Shown: positions 1-7,454 of the stretch, piece by piece
Numbering within the stretch: the first letter of the stretch is position 1
Layout: each line of letters starts with the position of its first letter
Source: Prevotellaceae bacterium
Lineage (GTDB): Bacteria > Bacteroidota > Bacteroidia > Bacteroidales > Bacteroidaceae
DNA length: 9,761 bases
Reading direction: 5' to 3'
Assembly (NCBI GenBank): GCA_022508635.1
Contig: JAFLUV010000091.1
Span: 1 to 9,761 of the forward strand
The notes under the pieces: generated by a model
The model's database searches: none
What the model was told of the DNA's origin: nothing
Seen by the model: the letters and a program-made list of their open reading frames with translations, nothing else
Made by a program: the position numbers and the translations under genes

Positions 1-43
1 GTGGGATTGGCCACCACTTTTATATTGGTCTGACAAGGAAGCT

Positions 44-526
44 TTATTCCCAGCCCTTAACCATTTTTATGGCTGTGATAGCACATTCATCGCCTTTGTT
101 GCCAAGCATGCCACCGCAACGCTCTTGAGCCTGTTCTAATGTATTGCAAGTGAGAAGACCGTAAATGACGGGCACCTTTCCTTTGCAATTGAGGTCTGCC
201 AGCCCTTGGGTAACTCCTTGGCAGATGTAATCAAAGTGAGGAGTGTCGCCACGGATGACACAACCGATGGCTATGATGGCATCTACTTCTCCTGCGTTCA
301 TGAAGCGTGCCGAGCCATAAATAAGTTCAAAACTTCCCGGCACGGTCTTGACTGTAATGTCTTCTTCACGTATACCGTGCTTGGTGAGTGTCTGGAAAGC
401 ACCTTCTAACAGGGCTCCCGTTATCTTGTCGTTCCATTCGCTGACCACGATACCCACTTTCATGCCCTTAGCGTCAGGTACAGAAAGGATGTCGTAATCG
501 GATAAATTATGTAAAGACGAAGCCAT
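44..526 (-). CDS. ribH: 6,7-dimethyl-8-ribityllumazine synthase
   Basis: Cytoplasmic enzyme of riboflavin synthesis. It condenses 5-amino-6-ribitylaminouracil with 3,4-dihydroxy-2-butanone 4-phosphate to give lumazine, the riboflavin synthase substrate. The 160-aa protein is of usual family length. Visible motifs: VVSEWN near residue 27 (substrate aromatic contact W31), PGSFE at 63-67, GDTPHFDY at 93-100 with the catalytic histidine H97, YGLLT at 122-126, and R136 in a GNKGDECA-type C-terminal region that binds phosphate. The start at 526 gives an N-terminus (HNLSDYD) like that of Bacteroides RibH as I recall it. The gene lies 48 bases downstream of the TPR gene on the same strand. I see no Bacteroidetes promoter in that gap, so co-transcription with the TPR gene is inferred. 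No other rib genes are present and no FMN riboswitch was recognised. Confidence 0.96.
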   Translation of the reverse strand: MASSLHNLSDYDILSVPDAKGMKVGIVVSEWNDKITGALLEGAFQTLTKHGIREEDITVKTVPGSFELIYGSARFMNAGEVDAIIAIGCVIRGDTPHFDYICQGVTQGLADLNCKGKVPVIYGLLTCNTLEQAQERCGGMLGNKGDECAITAIKMVKGWE

Positions 527-574
527 AAATATCTTAAGCTTTCTTCCTCAATAGGGAAAGTTGAAGAGGAGACT

Positions 575-1246
575 TTACTGAGCCTGTTCGATATACTTGT
601 CTATCTCGTAGTAGATGCTGCTCTGCTGGTACTTTTCTTTGATCTGCTTGTAGCAGTCGATGGCTTTGTCCTTCTGTCCGAGCGAGAGGTAAATCTGGCC
701 AGCTTGCAGCAGAAATGTAGGACTCAGGGTGTTGTTATCTGCCTCCTTGGCTGCTTTGAGCAGAAGGTCAGCTGCTTTGTCGTTCTGCCCAAGCTCTGCG
801 TAGCAATTACCCTTTAAGGCAATGGCAGAAGGACTGATCATAGCATCACCACAATCGTCGAACTTGTCAAGCATGTCAATCGCTTCCTGATACTTCTCTG
901 TCTCTGCATAGCACTTTGCAGCATAGAGGCGTGCGATGTTGCCAGCTTTGGTACTTCCGTACTGATCGATGACTGCGAGGAATCCCAGGTTTTCACCGTC
1001 GCCGTTGAGTGCCTTTTCGTAATTGCCTTCTGTGAAGAGCTGCTCGGCATAGAAAATGCTTTCGTTGGCACGGTTATTGCGAGGTATGATATAAAACTGG
1101 TTGATGAGGAGTGCTGCGATGATGATGACCAGTAGACCGCCTCCCCCATAAAGGATTGCGTTCTTGTTTTTTTCGTAGAATGTTTTTGAGGCGGCAAGTG
1201 TTTCGTCAAACTCGTTTACCTGATTCTGATTTTTTTTCTTTGTCAT
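575..1246 (-). CDS. Membrane-anchored tetratricopeptide repeat protein
   Basis: 223-aa protein with a short, charged, Lys/Asn/Gln-rich N-terminus, one transmembrane helix at about residues 30-54 (glycine run, then leucine/isoleucine-rich) and a soluble C-terminal part built of TPR-like helical pairs. Recognisable repeats lie at about 104-130, 140-170 and 177-206, each with the usual Ala/Gly/Tyr spacing. The layout resembles YfgM-type TPR proteins that assist envelope protein folding, but orthology is not established and the role is unknown; TPRs usually bind other proteins. The frame could open earlier at a TTG (1276), but that codon lies inside the likely promoter -7 element (1274-1281), so I place the start at the ATG at 1246. 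It is followed by ribH and faces recF head to head. The encoded protein gives no hint of a flavin role. Confidence 0.85.
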   Translation of the reverse strand: MTKKKNQNQVNEFDETLAASKTFYEKNKNAILYGGGGLLVIIIAALLINQFYIIPRNNRANESIFYAEQLFTEGNYEKALNGDGENLGFLAVIDQYGSTKAGNIARLYAAKCYAETEKYQEAIDMLDKFDDCGDAMISPSAIALKGNCYAELGQNDKAADLLLKAAKEADNNTLSPTFLLQAGQIYLSLGQKDKAIDCYKQIKEKYQQSSIYYEIDKYIEQAQ

Positions 1247-1273
1247 ATTTGTGTTGTTTTTATTTTGTGCGTG

Positions 1274-1281
1274 CAAAGATA
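1274..1281 (-). promoter_or_regulatory. Promoter -7 element for the TPR-ribH transcript
   Basis: Read on the minus strand, the bases are TATCTTTG, a perfect match to the Bacteroidetes -7 consensus TAnnTTTG. A TTTC at 1304-1301, 19 bases upstream, is one mismatch from the -33 TTTG. Transcription would start near 1269, leaving a leader of roughly 20-25 bases before the ATG at 1246. The start base is inferred from the motif. Confidence 0.7.
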
Positions 1282-1387
1282 CAATAAAATGCGAAATAAG
1301 GAAAGTGAAATGTGGAAAAATATGTGTTCGGTGACTTGAAAAGGATGAATTGTGAATGATATGTTATGCGATGTGGATTTAATTCAG

Positions 1388-1395
1388 TACATTTG
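1388..1395 (+). promoter_or_regulatory. Promoter -7 element for recF
   Basis: TACATTTG matches TAnnTTTG exactly. The -33 position holds only a weak TATG at 1365-1368 (19-base spacer). The element ends just 8 bases before the recF ATG (1404), so a start site at the usual distance would leave almost no leader. The gap between the divergent TPR and recF genes holds both promoters and nothing else I recognise. Confidence 0.6.
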
Positions 1396-1403
1396 CAGGT
1401 GAA

Positions 1404-2528
1404 ATGAGACTGACGAGGCTTTCAATATTAAATTATAAAAACATTACCGAGGCAGATCTGAGTTTTTCGCCGAAGTTGAATTGCTTCATCGGGGGCAACG
1501 GCGAAGGTAAGACAAATGTGCTCGATGCTATCCACTTTCTTAGTTTTTGTCGTAGCTACAGCAGTAGCGTAGATTTGCTTAGCGTACGCCATGGCAGTGA
1601 ATTCATGTCCTTGCAGGGGCATTATGAGCACGACGATGGCACACCCGAGGTGATACATTGTGGTTTGAAGGTTGGACAGAAGGATTGTTCGCGTCAAGGC
1701 GGGACAAAGAAAGTAGTACGCCGTGGCGGAAAGGCTTATCGTCGTATTTCCGAGCATGTTGGTCTTATTCCGCTTGTTATGGTCTCTCCTGAAGACCAGT
1801 CGCTTGTGACAGGTGGAAGTGAGGAACGTCGCCGTTTTATGGACATGGTTATCTGCCAGTATGACCCTGCCTATACTGAGGCTTTGATACGTTACAATAA
1901 AGCTTTACAGCAACGTAACACTATGCTTAAACAGGATCAGGAACCAGATCCTGAAATTATGCTGCTTTGGGAGGAGCAAATGGCACGCGAGGGTGCGGTT
2001 ATCTATGAAAAGCGTAGTGCCTATATTACGGAGCTTATACCTATCTTCCAGCAGTTTAGTAATGATATTTCGGGAAAGGCGGAACAGGTGGAATTGCATT
2101 ATGTTTCTCATTTGCAGCGCGGTTCACTGCTCGAACAACTCACCCGTGATCGTTTCAAAGATCGTGCTGTTGGCTATTCGCTGCATGGTGTCCACAGGGA
2201 TGACATTGAGATGCTTCTTGGTGGCTACCCTGTTCGCCGCGAAGGGTCGCAGGGTCAGAACAAGACTTTTCTTACCAGTCTAAAGCTGGCACAGTTCGAT
2301 TCTCTCTCCCGCATCGGAACCCGTACTACGCCATTGCTTTTGCTTGATGATATTTTTGACAAACTTGATGCACGACGTGTTGAACAGATTGTGAAGTTGG
2401 TGGGTGGTGAACGCTTCGGGCAGATATTCATTACGGATACCAATCGCGACCACATTGATGCTATCCTTTCTGCAATGGATGGAGATAACAGATTGTTTCA
2501 TGTGGAAAAGGGAATAGTTAGTGTATGA
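1404..2528 (+). CDS. recF: DNA replication and repair protein RecF
   Basis: SMC-like ATPase of the RecFOR pathway. With RecR it directs RecO and RecA loading at single-strand gaps and stalled forks. The 374-aa length is typical. Walker A GGNGEGKT is at residues 30-37, the ABC-type signature SQGQNKT at 282-288, and Walker B with D-loop LLLLDDIFDKLD at 311-322. The N-terminus MRLTRLSILNYKNI is the canonical RecF beginning, which supports the ATG at 1404 despite the close promoter. The stop overlaps the next gene by 4 bases (ATGA), implying translational coupling. recF is not next to dnaN here, unlike in E. coli, and its partner recR lies about 5 kb downstream beyond the his operon. Confidence 0.97.
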   Translation: MRLTRLSILNYKNITEADLSFSPKLNCFIGGNGEGKTNVLDAIHFLSFCRSYSSSVDLLSVRHGSEFMSLQGHYEHDDGTPEVIHCGLKVGQKDCSRQGGTKKVVRRGGKAYRRISEHVGLIPLVMVSPEDQSLVTGGSEERRRFMDMVICQYDPAYTEALIRYNKALQQRNTMLKQDQEPDPEIMLLWEEQMAREGAVIYEKRSAYITELIPIFQQFSNDISGKAEQVELHYVSHLQRGSLLEQLTRDRFKDRAVGYSLHGVHRDDIEMLLGGYPVRREGSQGQNKTFLTSLKLAQFDSLSRIGTRTTPLLLLDDIFDKLDARRVEQIVKLVGGERFGQIFITDTNRDHIDAILSAMDGDNRLFHVEKGIVSV

Positions 2529-2815
2529 TATATACGAAAGCTAAGCCGTTGCGCGATGTCTTATTGGCATACCTTCGCGCCGAAGGTATAGAGACACCAT
2601 TGTTGGAGTATCGTATCACACAAGCATGGTCCAAGGTGATGGGCGAGACGATTAACCGTTATACGCGCCAGATCTATGTGAAAGGCGGTCAGTTGCATGT
2701 GCAGCTTACGAGCGCACCGCTTCGGCAGAATTTGCTGATGGAGCACAGGCACATCGCGCAGAAGTTGAATGACTACGTCGGGGCGTATGTCATCAGTGAC
2801 GTTGTTCTGTTTTAG
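2525..2815 (+). CDS. DUF721 (DciA-like) family protein
   Basis: 96-aa protein with the DUF721 fold signature: an N-terminal helix (KPLRDVLLAYL), the conserved W35 in QAWSKVMGETINRYT, then a beta-rich stretch (IYVKGGQLHVQLTSAPLRQNLL) and a final helix-strand. DciA members of this family interact with or load the replicative helicase DnaB; whether this short version does so is inferred only from family membership. Its ATG overlaps the recF TGA, so it is very probably translated together with recF. The same recF-DUF721 order occurs in the dnaA-dnaN-recF region of Actinobacteria such as Mycobacterium. It is shorter than many DciA proteins and consists of little beyond the core domain. Confidence 0.85.
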   Translation: MIYTKAKPLRDVLLAYLRAEGIETPLLEYRITQAWSKVMGETINRYTRQIYVKGGQLHVQLTSAPLRQNLLMEHRHIAQKLNDYVGAYVISDVVLF

Positions 2816-2913
2816 TGTTTCCTATACACTTCTTTTTGGAGTCGCGAAATAGGATTTTTCACTTTTGGAAGAACATCATATAGTATTGATAATAGAATTA
2901 ACTCACAGAAATG

Positions 2914-2945
2914 TTTTGCCGTGCAGCATTTTTTTCGTACCTTTG
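2914..2945 (+). promoter_or_regulatory. Consensus housekeeping promoter of the his operon
   Basis: A -33 TTTG (2915-2918, within TTTTG), a 19-base spacer and a perfect -7 element TACCTTTG (2938-2945) form a full Bacteroidetes sigma-ABfr promoter. Transcription should begin near 2950, giving an AT-rich leader of about 60 bases before hisG. The leader shows no ATG-initiated peptide, no run of His codons and no clear terminator hairpin, so attenuation of the enterobacterial type is not evident. The rest of the 195-base gap (2816-3010) shows nothing else I can support. Confidence 0.85.
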
Positions 2946-3010
2946 TGCCCTAAAAACGGAGAATAAAGTACAATTATTTAATATTATAGAAATTAGGTAA
3001 TCAGATAGAT

Positions 3011-3862
3011 ATGTTGAGAGTCGCAGTACAGTCGAAGGGGCGTCTCTTCGAGGACACAATGGCATTGCTTGCTGAGGCAGGCATCAAGGTGAGTAGCAGC
3101 AAGCGCACGCTTCTTGTGCAAAGCAGTAACTTTCCCATAGAGGTGCTCTACCTGCGTGATGATGATATTCCGCAGAGTGTGGCAAGTGGCGTTGCTGACT
3201 TGGGTGTTGTGGGGCAGAATGAGTTTGAGGAGCGTGCTGAGGATGCGGACGTGGTGCGTCCGTTGGGCTTCAGCAAGTGCCGCCTCTCGCTTGCGGTGCC
3301 TAAGGATTGTGGTTATAATGGGCTTAAGTGGTTCGAGGGTAAGAAAATAGCCACTTCCTATCCCTCCATTCTGCGCCGTTTTATGGAGAAGAATCATATT
3401 GCTGCTGACATACATGTTATTACGGGCAGTGTGGAGATAAGTCCAGGTATTGGGCTTGCCGATGCTATCTTCGATATTGTGAGTAGCGGCTCTACATTGG
3501 TGAGCAATAACTTAGTGGAGGTGGAAACCGTAATGAAGAGTGAGGCATTGCTCATTGCTAACAAGAATCTCACTGCAGAACAGCATGCTATCCTTGACGA
3601 AATACTTTTCCGCATAGAGGCGGTGAAGGGCGCTGAGGATAAAAAGTATGTCCTGATGAACGTGCCGACCGACCGTCTGCAAGATATTGTTGCTGTCCTG
3701 CCCGGCGTAAAAAGTCCTACTGTTATGCCACTTGCTACCGAGGGATGGAGTAGTGTGCACACTGTCATTGAGGAGAAACGTTTCTGGGAAATCATTCGCG
3801 AGTTGAAGCAACTTGGTGCGGAAGGTATTCTTGTTGTACCCATTGAAAAAATGATTCCATAA
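3011..3862 (+). CDS. hisG: ATP phosphoribosyltransferase, long form
   Basis: Catalyses the committed first step of histidine synthesis, joining ATP and PRPP into phosphoribosyl-ATP. The 283-aa length marks the long, HisZ-independent form. The catalytic two-lobed domain covers about residues 1-205 and includes SKGRLFEDT at 8-16, GVADLGVVGQ at 60-69 and the PRPP-binding loop DIVSSGSTLVSNN at 155-167. A C-terminal HisG_C domain at about 210-283 is the site where histidine inhibits long-form enzymes, so feedback control at the protein level is expected. It is the first gene of hisGDCB and lies 66 bases downstream of a consensus promoter. The start fits the family beginning MLRVAVQSKGRL; no Shine-Dalgarno site is obvious. 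Confidence 0.97.
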   Translation: MLRVAVQSKGRLFEDTMALLAEAGIKVSSSKRTLLVQSSNFPIEVLYLRDDDIPQSVASGVADLGVVGQNEFEERAEDADVVRPLGFSKCRLSLAVPKDCGYNGLKWFEGKKIATSYPSILRRFMEKNHIAADIHVITGSVEISPGIGLADAIFDIVSSGSTLVSNNLVEVETVMKSEALLIANKNLTAEQHAILDEILFRIEAVKGAEDKKYVLMNVPTDRLQDIVAVLPGVKSPTVMPLATEGWSSVHTVIEEKRFWEIIRELKQLGAEGILVVPIEKMIP

Positions 3863-3925
3863 GTTGCCGATGACTCCCTGATAGGAATAATAGTAATGTT
3901 TTCTCTACAATAATCCCAGCATTTA

Positions 3926-5233
3926 ATGAATATATACATAAATCCTACAACAGAGGAACTTGCTGCCTTGCTTTGTCGTCCAACTCGTGAAGCATCGGAG
4001 TTAAATACCACTGTTTCTGTTGTCCTTCAAGACATAAAGCAGCGTGGTGATGCAGCTGTCCGTGAATATGAAGAGAAATTTGACATGGTTCGCCTCACAA
4101 ACCTCGCCGTTACGGAAGCCGAGATGCTTGCTGCAGAAGAAACCATCGGTGAGGAGTTGAAGGAAGCCATCCGTTTGGCACATCGTAACATCAAGCGTTT
4201 CCACGAGGCTCAACGCTTTGATGGCGAGCATATCCAGGTGGCAGATGGTGTGGAGTGCTGGCAGAAGTCAGTCGCTATAGAACGTGTTGGTCTCTACATC
4301 CCTGGAGGTACGGCTCCGCTTTTCAGCACCGTTCTTATGCTTGCCACCCCTGCCAAAATAGCTGGCTGTCGTGATATTGTGCTCTGTACGCCTCCATCTC
4401 GCGATGGCAGTGTCAATCCTGCCATCCTTGTTGCCGCACGTACGGCGGGTGTCAGCCGTATCTACAAAATAGGTGGCGTACAGGCTATAGGTGCCATGGC
4501 GTATGGTACAGAGAGTGTCCCCAAGGTATATAAGATATTCGGCCCTGGTAATCAGTTTGTCATGTGTGCGAAGCAGCAGGTTAGTCTCCATGATGTTGCC
4601 ATTGACATGCCTGCGGGTCCCAGTGAAGTAGAAGTACTTGCTGACGAGACAAGCAACCCCAGTTTTGTGGCCGCCGACCTTCTTAGTCAGGCTGAGCACG
4701 GACCAGACAGTCAGGTGTTACTCGTATGCAAGAGTGTAGAAACGGCACAGGCCGTGGCGGCTGAAGTAGAGCGTCAGCTTTCCTTCCTGCCCAGAAAGGA
4801 AATCGCAGAACAGGCTCTCCTGCATAGCAAGGCTATTGTTGTGCGTGATGATCGTGAGATGTTGGACATAACCAACCGCTATGCCCCCGAGCACCTTATC
4901 ATCGAAACAGCCAACTACATGGAGCTTTCTGAGAAAATTGTCAATGCTGGCAGTGTTTTCCTTGGCTCTCTCACTCCGGAGAGTGCTGGTGACTATGCCA
5001 GTGGAACGAATCATACACTGCCTACCAACGGCTATGCCGTGGCATACAGCGGTGTTAATCTCGACAGCTTCTGCCGCAAGATAACTTTCCAGCACATTAA
5101 GCCCGAAGGTATACGTGCCATAGGTCGTGCTGTAGAGCTTATGGCTGAGGCAGAGGGTCTTGAAGCGCATCGCAATGCAATGACTTTGAGAATGAAGGGA
5201 ATCAGGTGTTGCAAAGAGGGACATAAAGAATAG
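3926..5233 (+). CDS. hisD: Histidinol dehydrogenase
   Basis: Zinc enzyme for the last two oxidations of the pathway, L-histidinol to histidinal to L-histidine, with NAD. The 435-aa length is typical. The metal ligands are visible by comparison with E. coli HisD: Q255 and H258 (SQAEHGPDSQ), D356 (ESAGDYASG) and H415 (EGLEAHRN). The catalytic pair E322-H323 lies in RYAPEHLI. The family motif VGLYIPGGTAPLFSTVLM and the NAD-region stretch KIFGPGNQFV are intact. It follows hisG after 63 bases with no internal promoter that I can see, and precedes hisC by 26 bases. Confidence 0.97.
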   Translation: MNIYINPTTEELAALLCRPTREASELNTTVSVVLQDIKQRGDAAVREYEEKFDMVRLTNLAVTEAEMLAAEETIGEELKEAIRLAHRNIKRFHEAQRFDGEHIQVADGVECWQKSVAIERVGLYIPGGTAPLFSTVLMLATPAKIAGCRDIVLCTPPSRDGSVNPAILVAARTAGVSRIYKIGGVQAIGAMAYGTESVPKVYKIFGPGNQFVMCAKQQVSLHDVAIDMPAGPSEVEVLADETSNPSFVAADLLSQAEHGPDSQVLLVCKSVETAQAVAAEVERQLSFLPRKEIAEQALLHSKAIVVRDDREMLDITNRYAPEHLIIETANYMELSEKIVNAGSVFLGSLTPESAGDYASGTNHTLPTNGYAVAYSGVNLDSFCRKITFQHIKPEGIRAIGRAVELMAEAEGLEAHRNAMTLRMKGIRCCKEGHKE

Positions 5234-5259
5234 TATCTGTTTTTGATATTCAATTTTCA

Positions 5260-6294
5260 ATGGATTTACAATCATTAGTTCGCCCAAACATCTGGGCACT
5301 GGAACCATATAGCTGTGCACGCGATGAGTTTAAGGGCATGGAGGCACATGTATTCCTTGATGCCAATGAAAACCCGTATAACAATCCTGTCAATCGTTAT
5401 CCCGACCCTTTGCAGGAGAAACTCAAACATCGTTTGGCCCCGATCAAGCAGGTGCGTCCATCGCAGATATTCCTCGGCAATGGCAGCGACGAGGCCATCG
5501 ACCTCGTCTACCGTATTTTCTGTACGCCCGGTCAGGATAATGTCGTAGCTATTGCTCCTACATACGGTATGTATAAGGTATGTGCCGATATTAATAATGT
5601 GGAATATCGCAGTGTGTCTCTTACCGCAAACTGGCAACTTGATCCGCAGGCATTGCTCCGCGCTACTGATGCAAATACAAAAGTCATCTGGATTTGTTCG
5701 CCCAACAATCCCACAGGCAATGATTTCCCGCGCAAGGTCATCCATGAGGTATTGACAAGTTTTGATGGCATTGTCGTCATTGACGAAGCCTATTCTGATT
5801 TTTCGATGCAGGTGCCTTTCCGCAGTATGCTCGATAATTATCCTAACATCATTGTTCTCAATACTTTCAGCAAGGCATGGGCGTCGGCTGCCATACGCCT
5901 GGGTATGGCTTTTGCCAGTGAGGATATCATTGCGCTTTTCAATAAGGTGAAATATCCCTATAATGTTAATTTACTGACCCAGGAAAGAGCCTGTGCCTTG
6001 ATAGACGATTTTGCCACCATGGATAGTTGGCTGGTACAAATACGCCGCGAGCGCGACCATGTATTACCCGCCCTTGGCGAATTGTCCATTGTGAAGGAGG
6101 TCTTTCCCTCCGATGCCAACTTTGTGCTTGTGCGTGTTACGGATGCTAACCGAATCTATCGCTACCTCGTGGAGCATGGTATTGTCGTGCGCAACCGTCA
6201 TAATGTGCAGCTTTGTGCCAATTGTCTGCGCATAACTATCGGTACACGGCAGGAAAATAACGAATTGCTGGGAGCACTTCGCTTCTTTAAGTAA
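5260..6294 (+). CDS. hisC: Histidinol-phosphate aminotransferase
   Basis: PLP-dependent fold-type I aminotransferase that converts imidazole acetol phosphate and glutamate to L-histidinol phosphate. The 344-aa protein has the N-terminal LDANENP (33-39), the cofactor phosphate region GNGSDE (73-78), NPTGN (150-154), the PLP-ring aspartate in IDEAYSDF (174-181), the Schiff-base lysine K205 in NTFSKAWASA, and R213 in AIRLG. It sits between hisD (26 bases upstream) and hisB (64 bases downstream). Relatives include aromatic aminotransferases, but the his operon position makes HisC the firm reading. Confidence 0.96.
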   Translation: MDLQSLVRPNIWALEPYSCARDEFKGMEAHVFLDANENPYNNPVNRYPDPLQEKLKHRLAPIKQVRPSQIFLGNGSDEAIDLVYRIFCTPGQDNVVAIAPTYGMYKVCADINNVEYRSVSLTANWQLDPQALLRATDANTKVIWICSPNNPTGNDFPRKVIHEVLTSFDGIVVIDEAYSDFSMQVPFRSMLDNYPNIIVLNTFSKAWASAAIRLGMAFASEDIIALFNKVKYPYNVNLLTQERACALIDDFATMDSWLVQIRRERDHVLPALGELSIVKEVFPSDANFVLVRVTDANRIYRYLVEHGIVVRNRHNVQLCANCLRITIGTRQENNELLGALRFFK

Positions 6295-6358
6295 AAAGTG
6301 GAAAATGTTCGCCGATGACTAACGACAGACTATTCAAATATATAAACTTCAACTATCA

Positions 6359-7423
6359 ATGAAAAAAATACTCTTCATTGACCGCGATGGCACCATCCTG
6401 CGCGAGCCGGACGACGAACAGATAGACAGTTTTGCGAAGTTTAGCTTCGTGCCTGGTGTGATTAGTGCCTTGCGATTCTTGCGGCAGCATACAGACTTTC
6501 TCTTTGTTATGGTGAGCAATCAGGATGGCCTGGGCACGGACAGCTATCCTGAGGATACTTTCTGGCCGACACATAATCTTATGCTCGATATTCTGAAGGG
6601 AGAAGGCATCACTTTTGATGCCATGCACATCGATCGCAGTTTCCCTGAGGATAATATGCCTACGCGCAAGCCGGGTACTGCCATGCTTACCGACTACATG
6701 AATGGCGACTATGATATAGCTGGCAGTTTCGTTATCGGCGATCGCCGGACAGATGCCCAACTGGCAGAGAATCTTGGCTGCAAGAGCCTTATTCTCGGAG
6801 ACGAGATTGACTGGGAAAAGATAGCCGAACTGCTCTTTGCCGGAGAGCGTACTGCAACAGTCAGGCGCACGACAAAGGAGACCGATATTGAGGTACGTGT
6901 TTGTCTGGATGGCAACGGGAAAAGCGACATACAGACGGGGCTTGGTTTCTTTGACCACATGCTGGAGCAGATAGCCAGGCATGGTATGACGGATCTTTAC
7001 ATCCGTTGCCACGGCGACCTCCATGTTGACGAGCATCATACCATAGAGGACGTTGCGCTGGCTCTTGGCGAGTGTCTGCGCAAGGCTCTCGGCGACAAGC
7101 GCGGCATAGAGCGCTATGGTTACTGTTTGCCTATGGATGACTGCCTTTGCCAAGTGGCACTTGACTTTGGCGGACGCCCTTGGCTTGTGTGGGATGCAGA
7201 GTTCTGTCGCGAGAAAGTGGGAGAGATGCCTACGGAGATGTTTCTCCATTTCTTCAAGAGTCTTTCGGACAGTGCTGCCATCAATCTCAATATCAAGGCG
7301 AGGGGACAGAATGAGCATCATAAGATAGAGGGAATCTTCAAGGCCTTTGCCCGTAGTCTGCGCATGGCAGTACGGCGCGACATTAATCATTTTCAGCTTC
7401 CTTCAAGCAAGGGTGTCCTGTGA
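6359..7423 (+). CDS. hisB: Bifunctional histidinol-phosphatase / imidazoleglycerol-phosphate dehydratase
   Basis: Fusion enzyme of 354 aa. The N-terminal HAD phosphatase (about 1-160) has motif I IDRDGT with nucleophile D8 and D10, motif II VSNQDG (52-57), motif III lysine K104 in RKPG and motif IV GDRRTD (127-132); it dephosphorylates histidinol phosphate. The C-terminal IGPD domain (about 164-354) carries its metal-binding histidine motifs FFDHMLEQ (197-204), DEHHTIED (224-231) and NEHHKIEG (318-325) and dehydrates imidazole glycerol phosphate. The loop at 91-105 lacks the four zinc ligands (three Cys, one His) of E. coli HisB, so this structural site seems absent. It is the last his gene here, and recR follows after 31 bases. 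Confidence 0.96.
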   Translation: MKKILFIDRDGTILREPDDEQIDSFAKFSFVPGVISALRFLRQHTDFLFVMVSNQDGLGTDSYPEDTFWPTHNLMLDILKGEGITFDAMHIDRSFPEDNMPTRKPGTAMLTDYMNGDYDIAGSFVIGDRRTDAQLAENLGCKSLILGDEIDWEKIAELLFAGERTATVRRTTKETDIEVRVCLDGNGKSDIQTGLGFFDHMLEQIARHGMTDLYIRCHGDLHVDEHHTIEDVALALGECLRKALGDKRGIERYGYCLPMDDCLCQVALDFGGRPWLVWDAEFCREKVGEMPTEMFLHFFKSLSDSAAINLNIKARGQNEHHKIEGIFKAFARSLRMAVRRDINHFQLPSSKGVL

Positions 7424-7454
7424 AGAGAGTGCCATTGCCCAAAATCTTCAGCGT

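Noticed and set aside
1..43. Short inverted repeat GTGG/CCAC followed by TTTT, resembling a terminator.
   Set aside because: The stem is only 4 bp, and the T-run lies on the strand opposite to ribH transcription.
2816..2937. T-runs and the TCGCGA palindrome after the DUF721 gene as a terminator.
   Set aside because: I could not fold a stem directly before a T-run that would be convincing.
3866..6320. The 10-mer GCCGATGACT occurs after hisG (3866-3875) and after hisC (6311-6320).
   Set aside because: Dozens of repeated 10-mers are expected by chance in about 9.8 kb, and the flanking bases do not match.
6356..7390. Long open frame of 344 codons on the minus strand opposite hisB.
   Set aside because: It mirrors the hisB reading frame, has no family motif and ends where hisB begins, so it is a shadow of a real gene.
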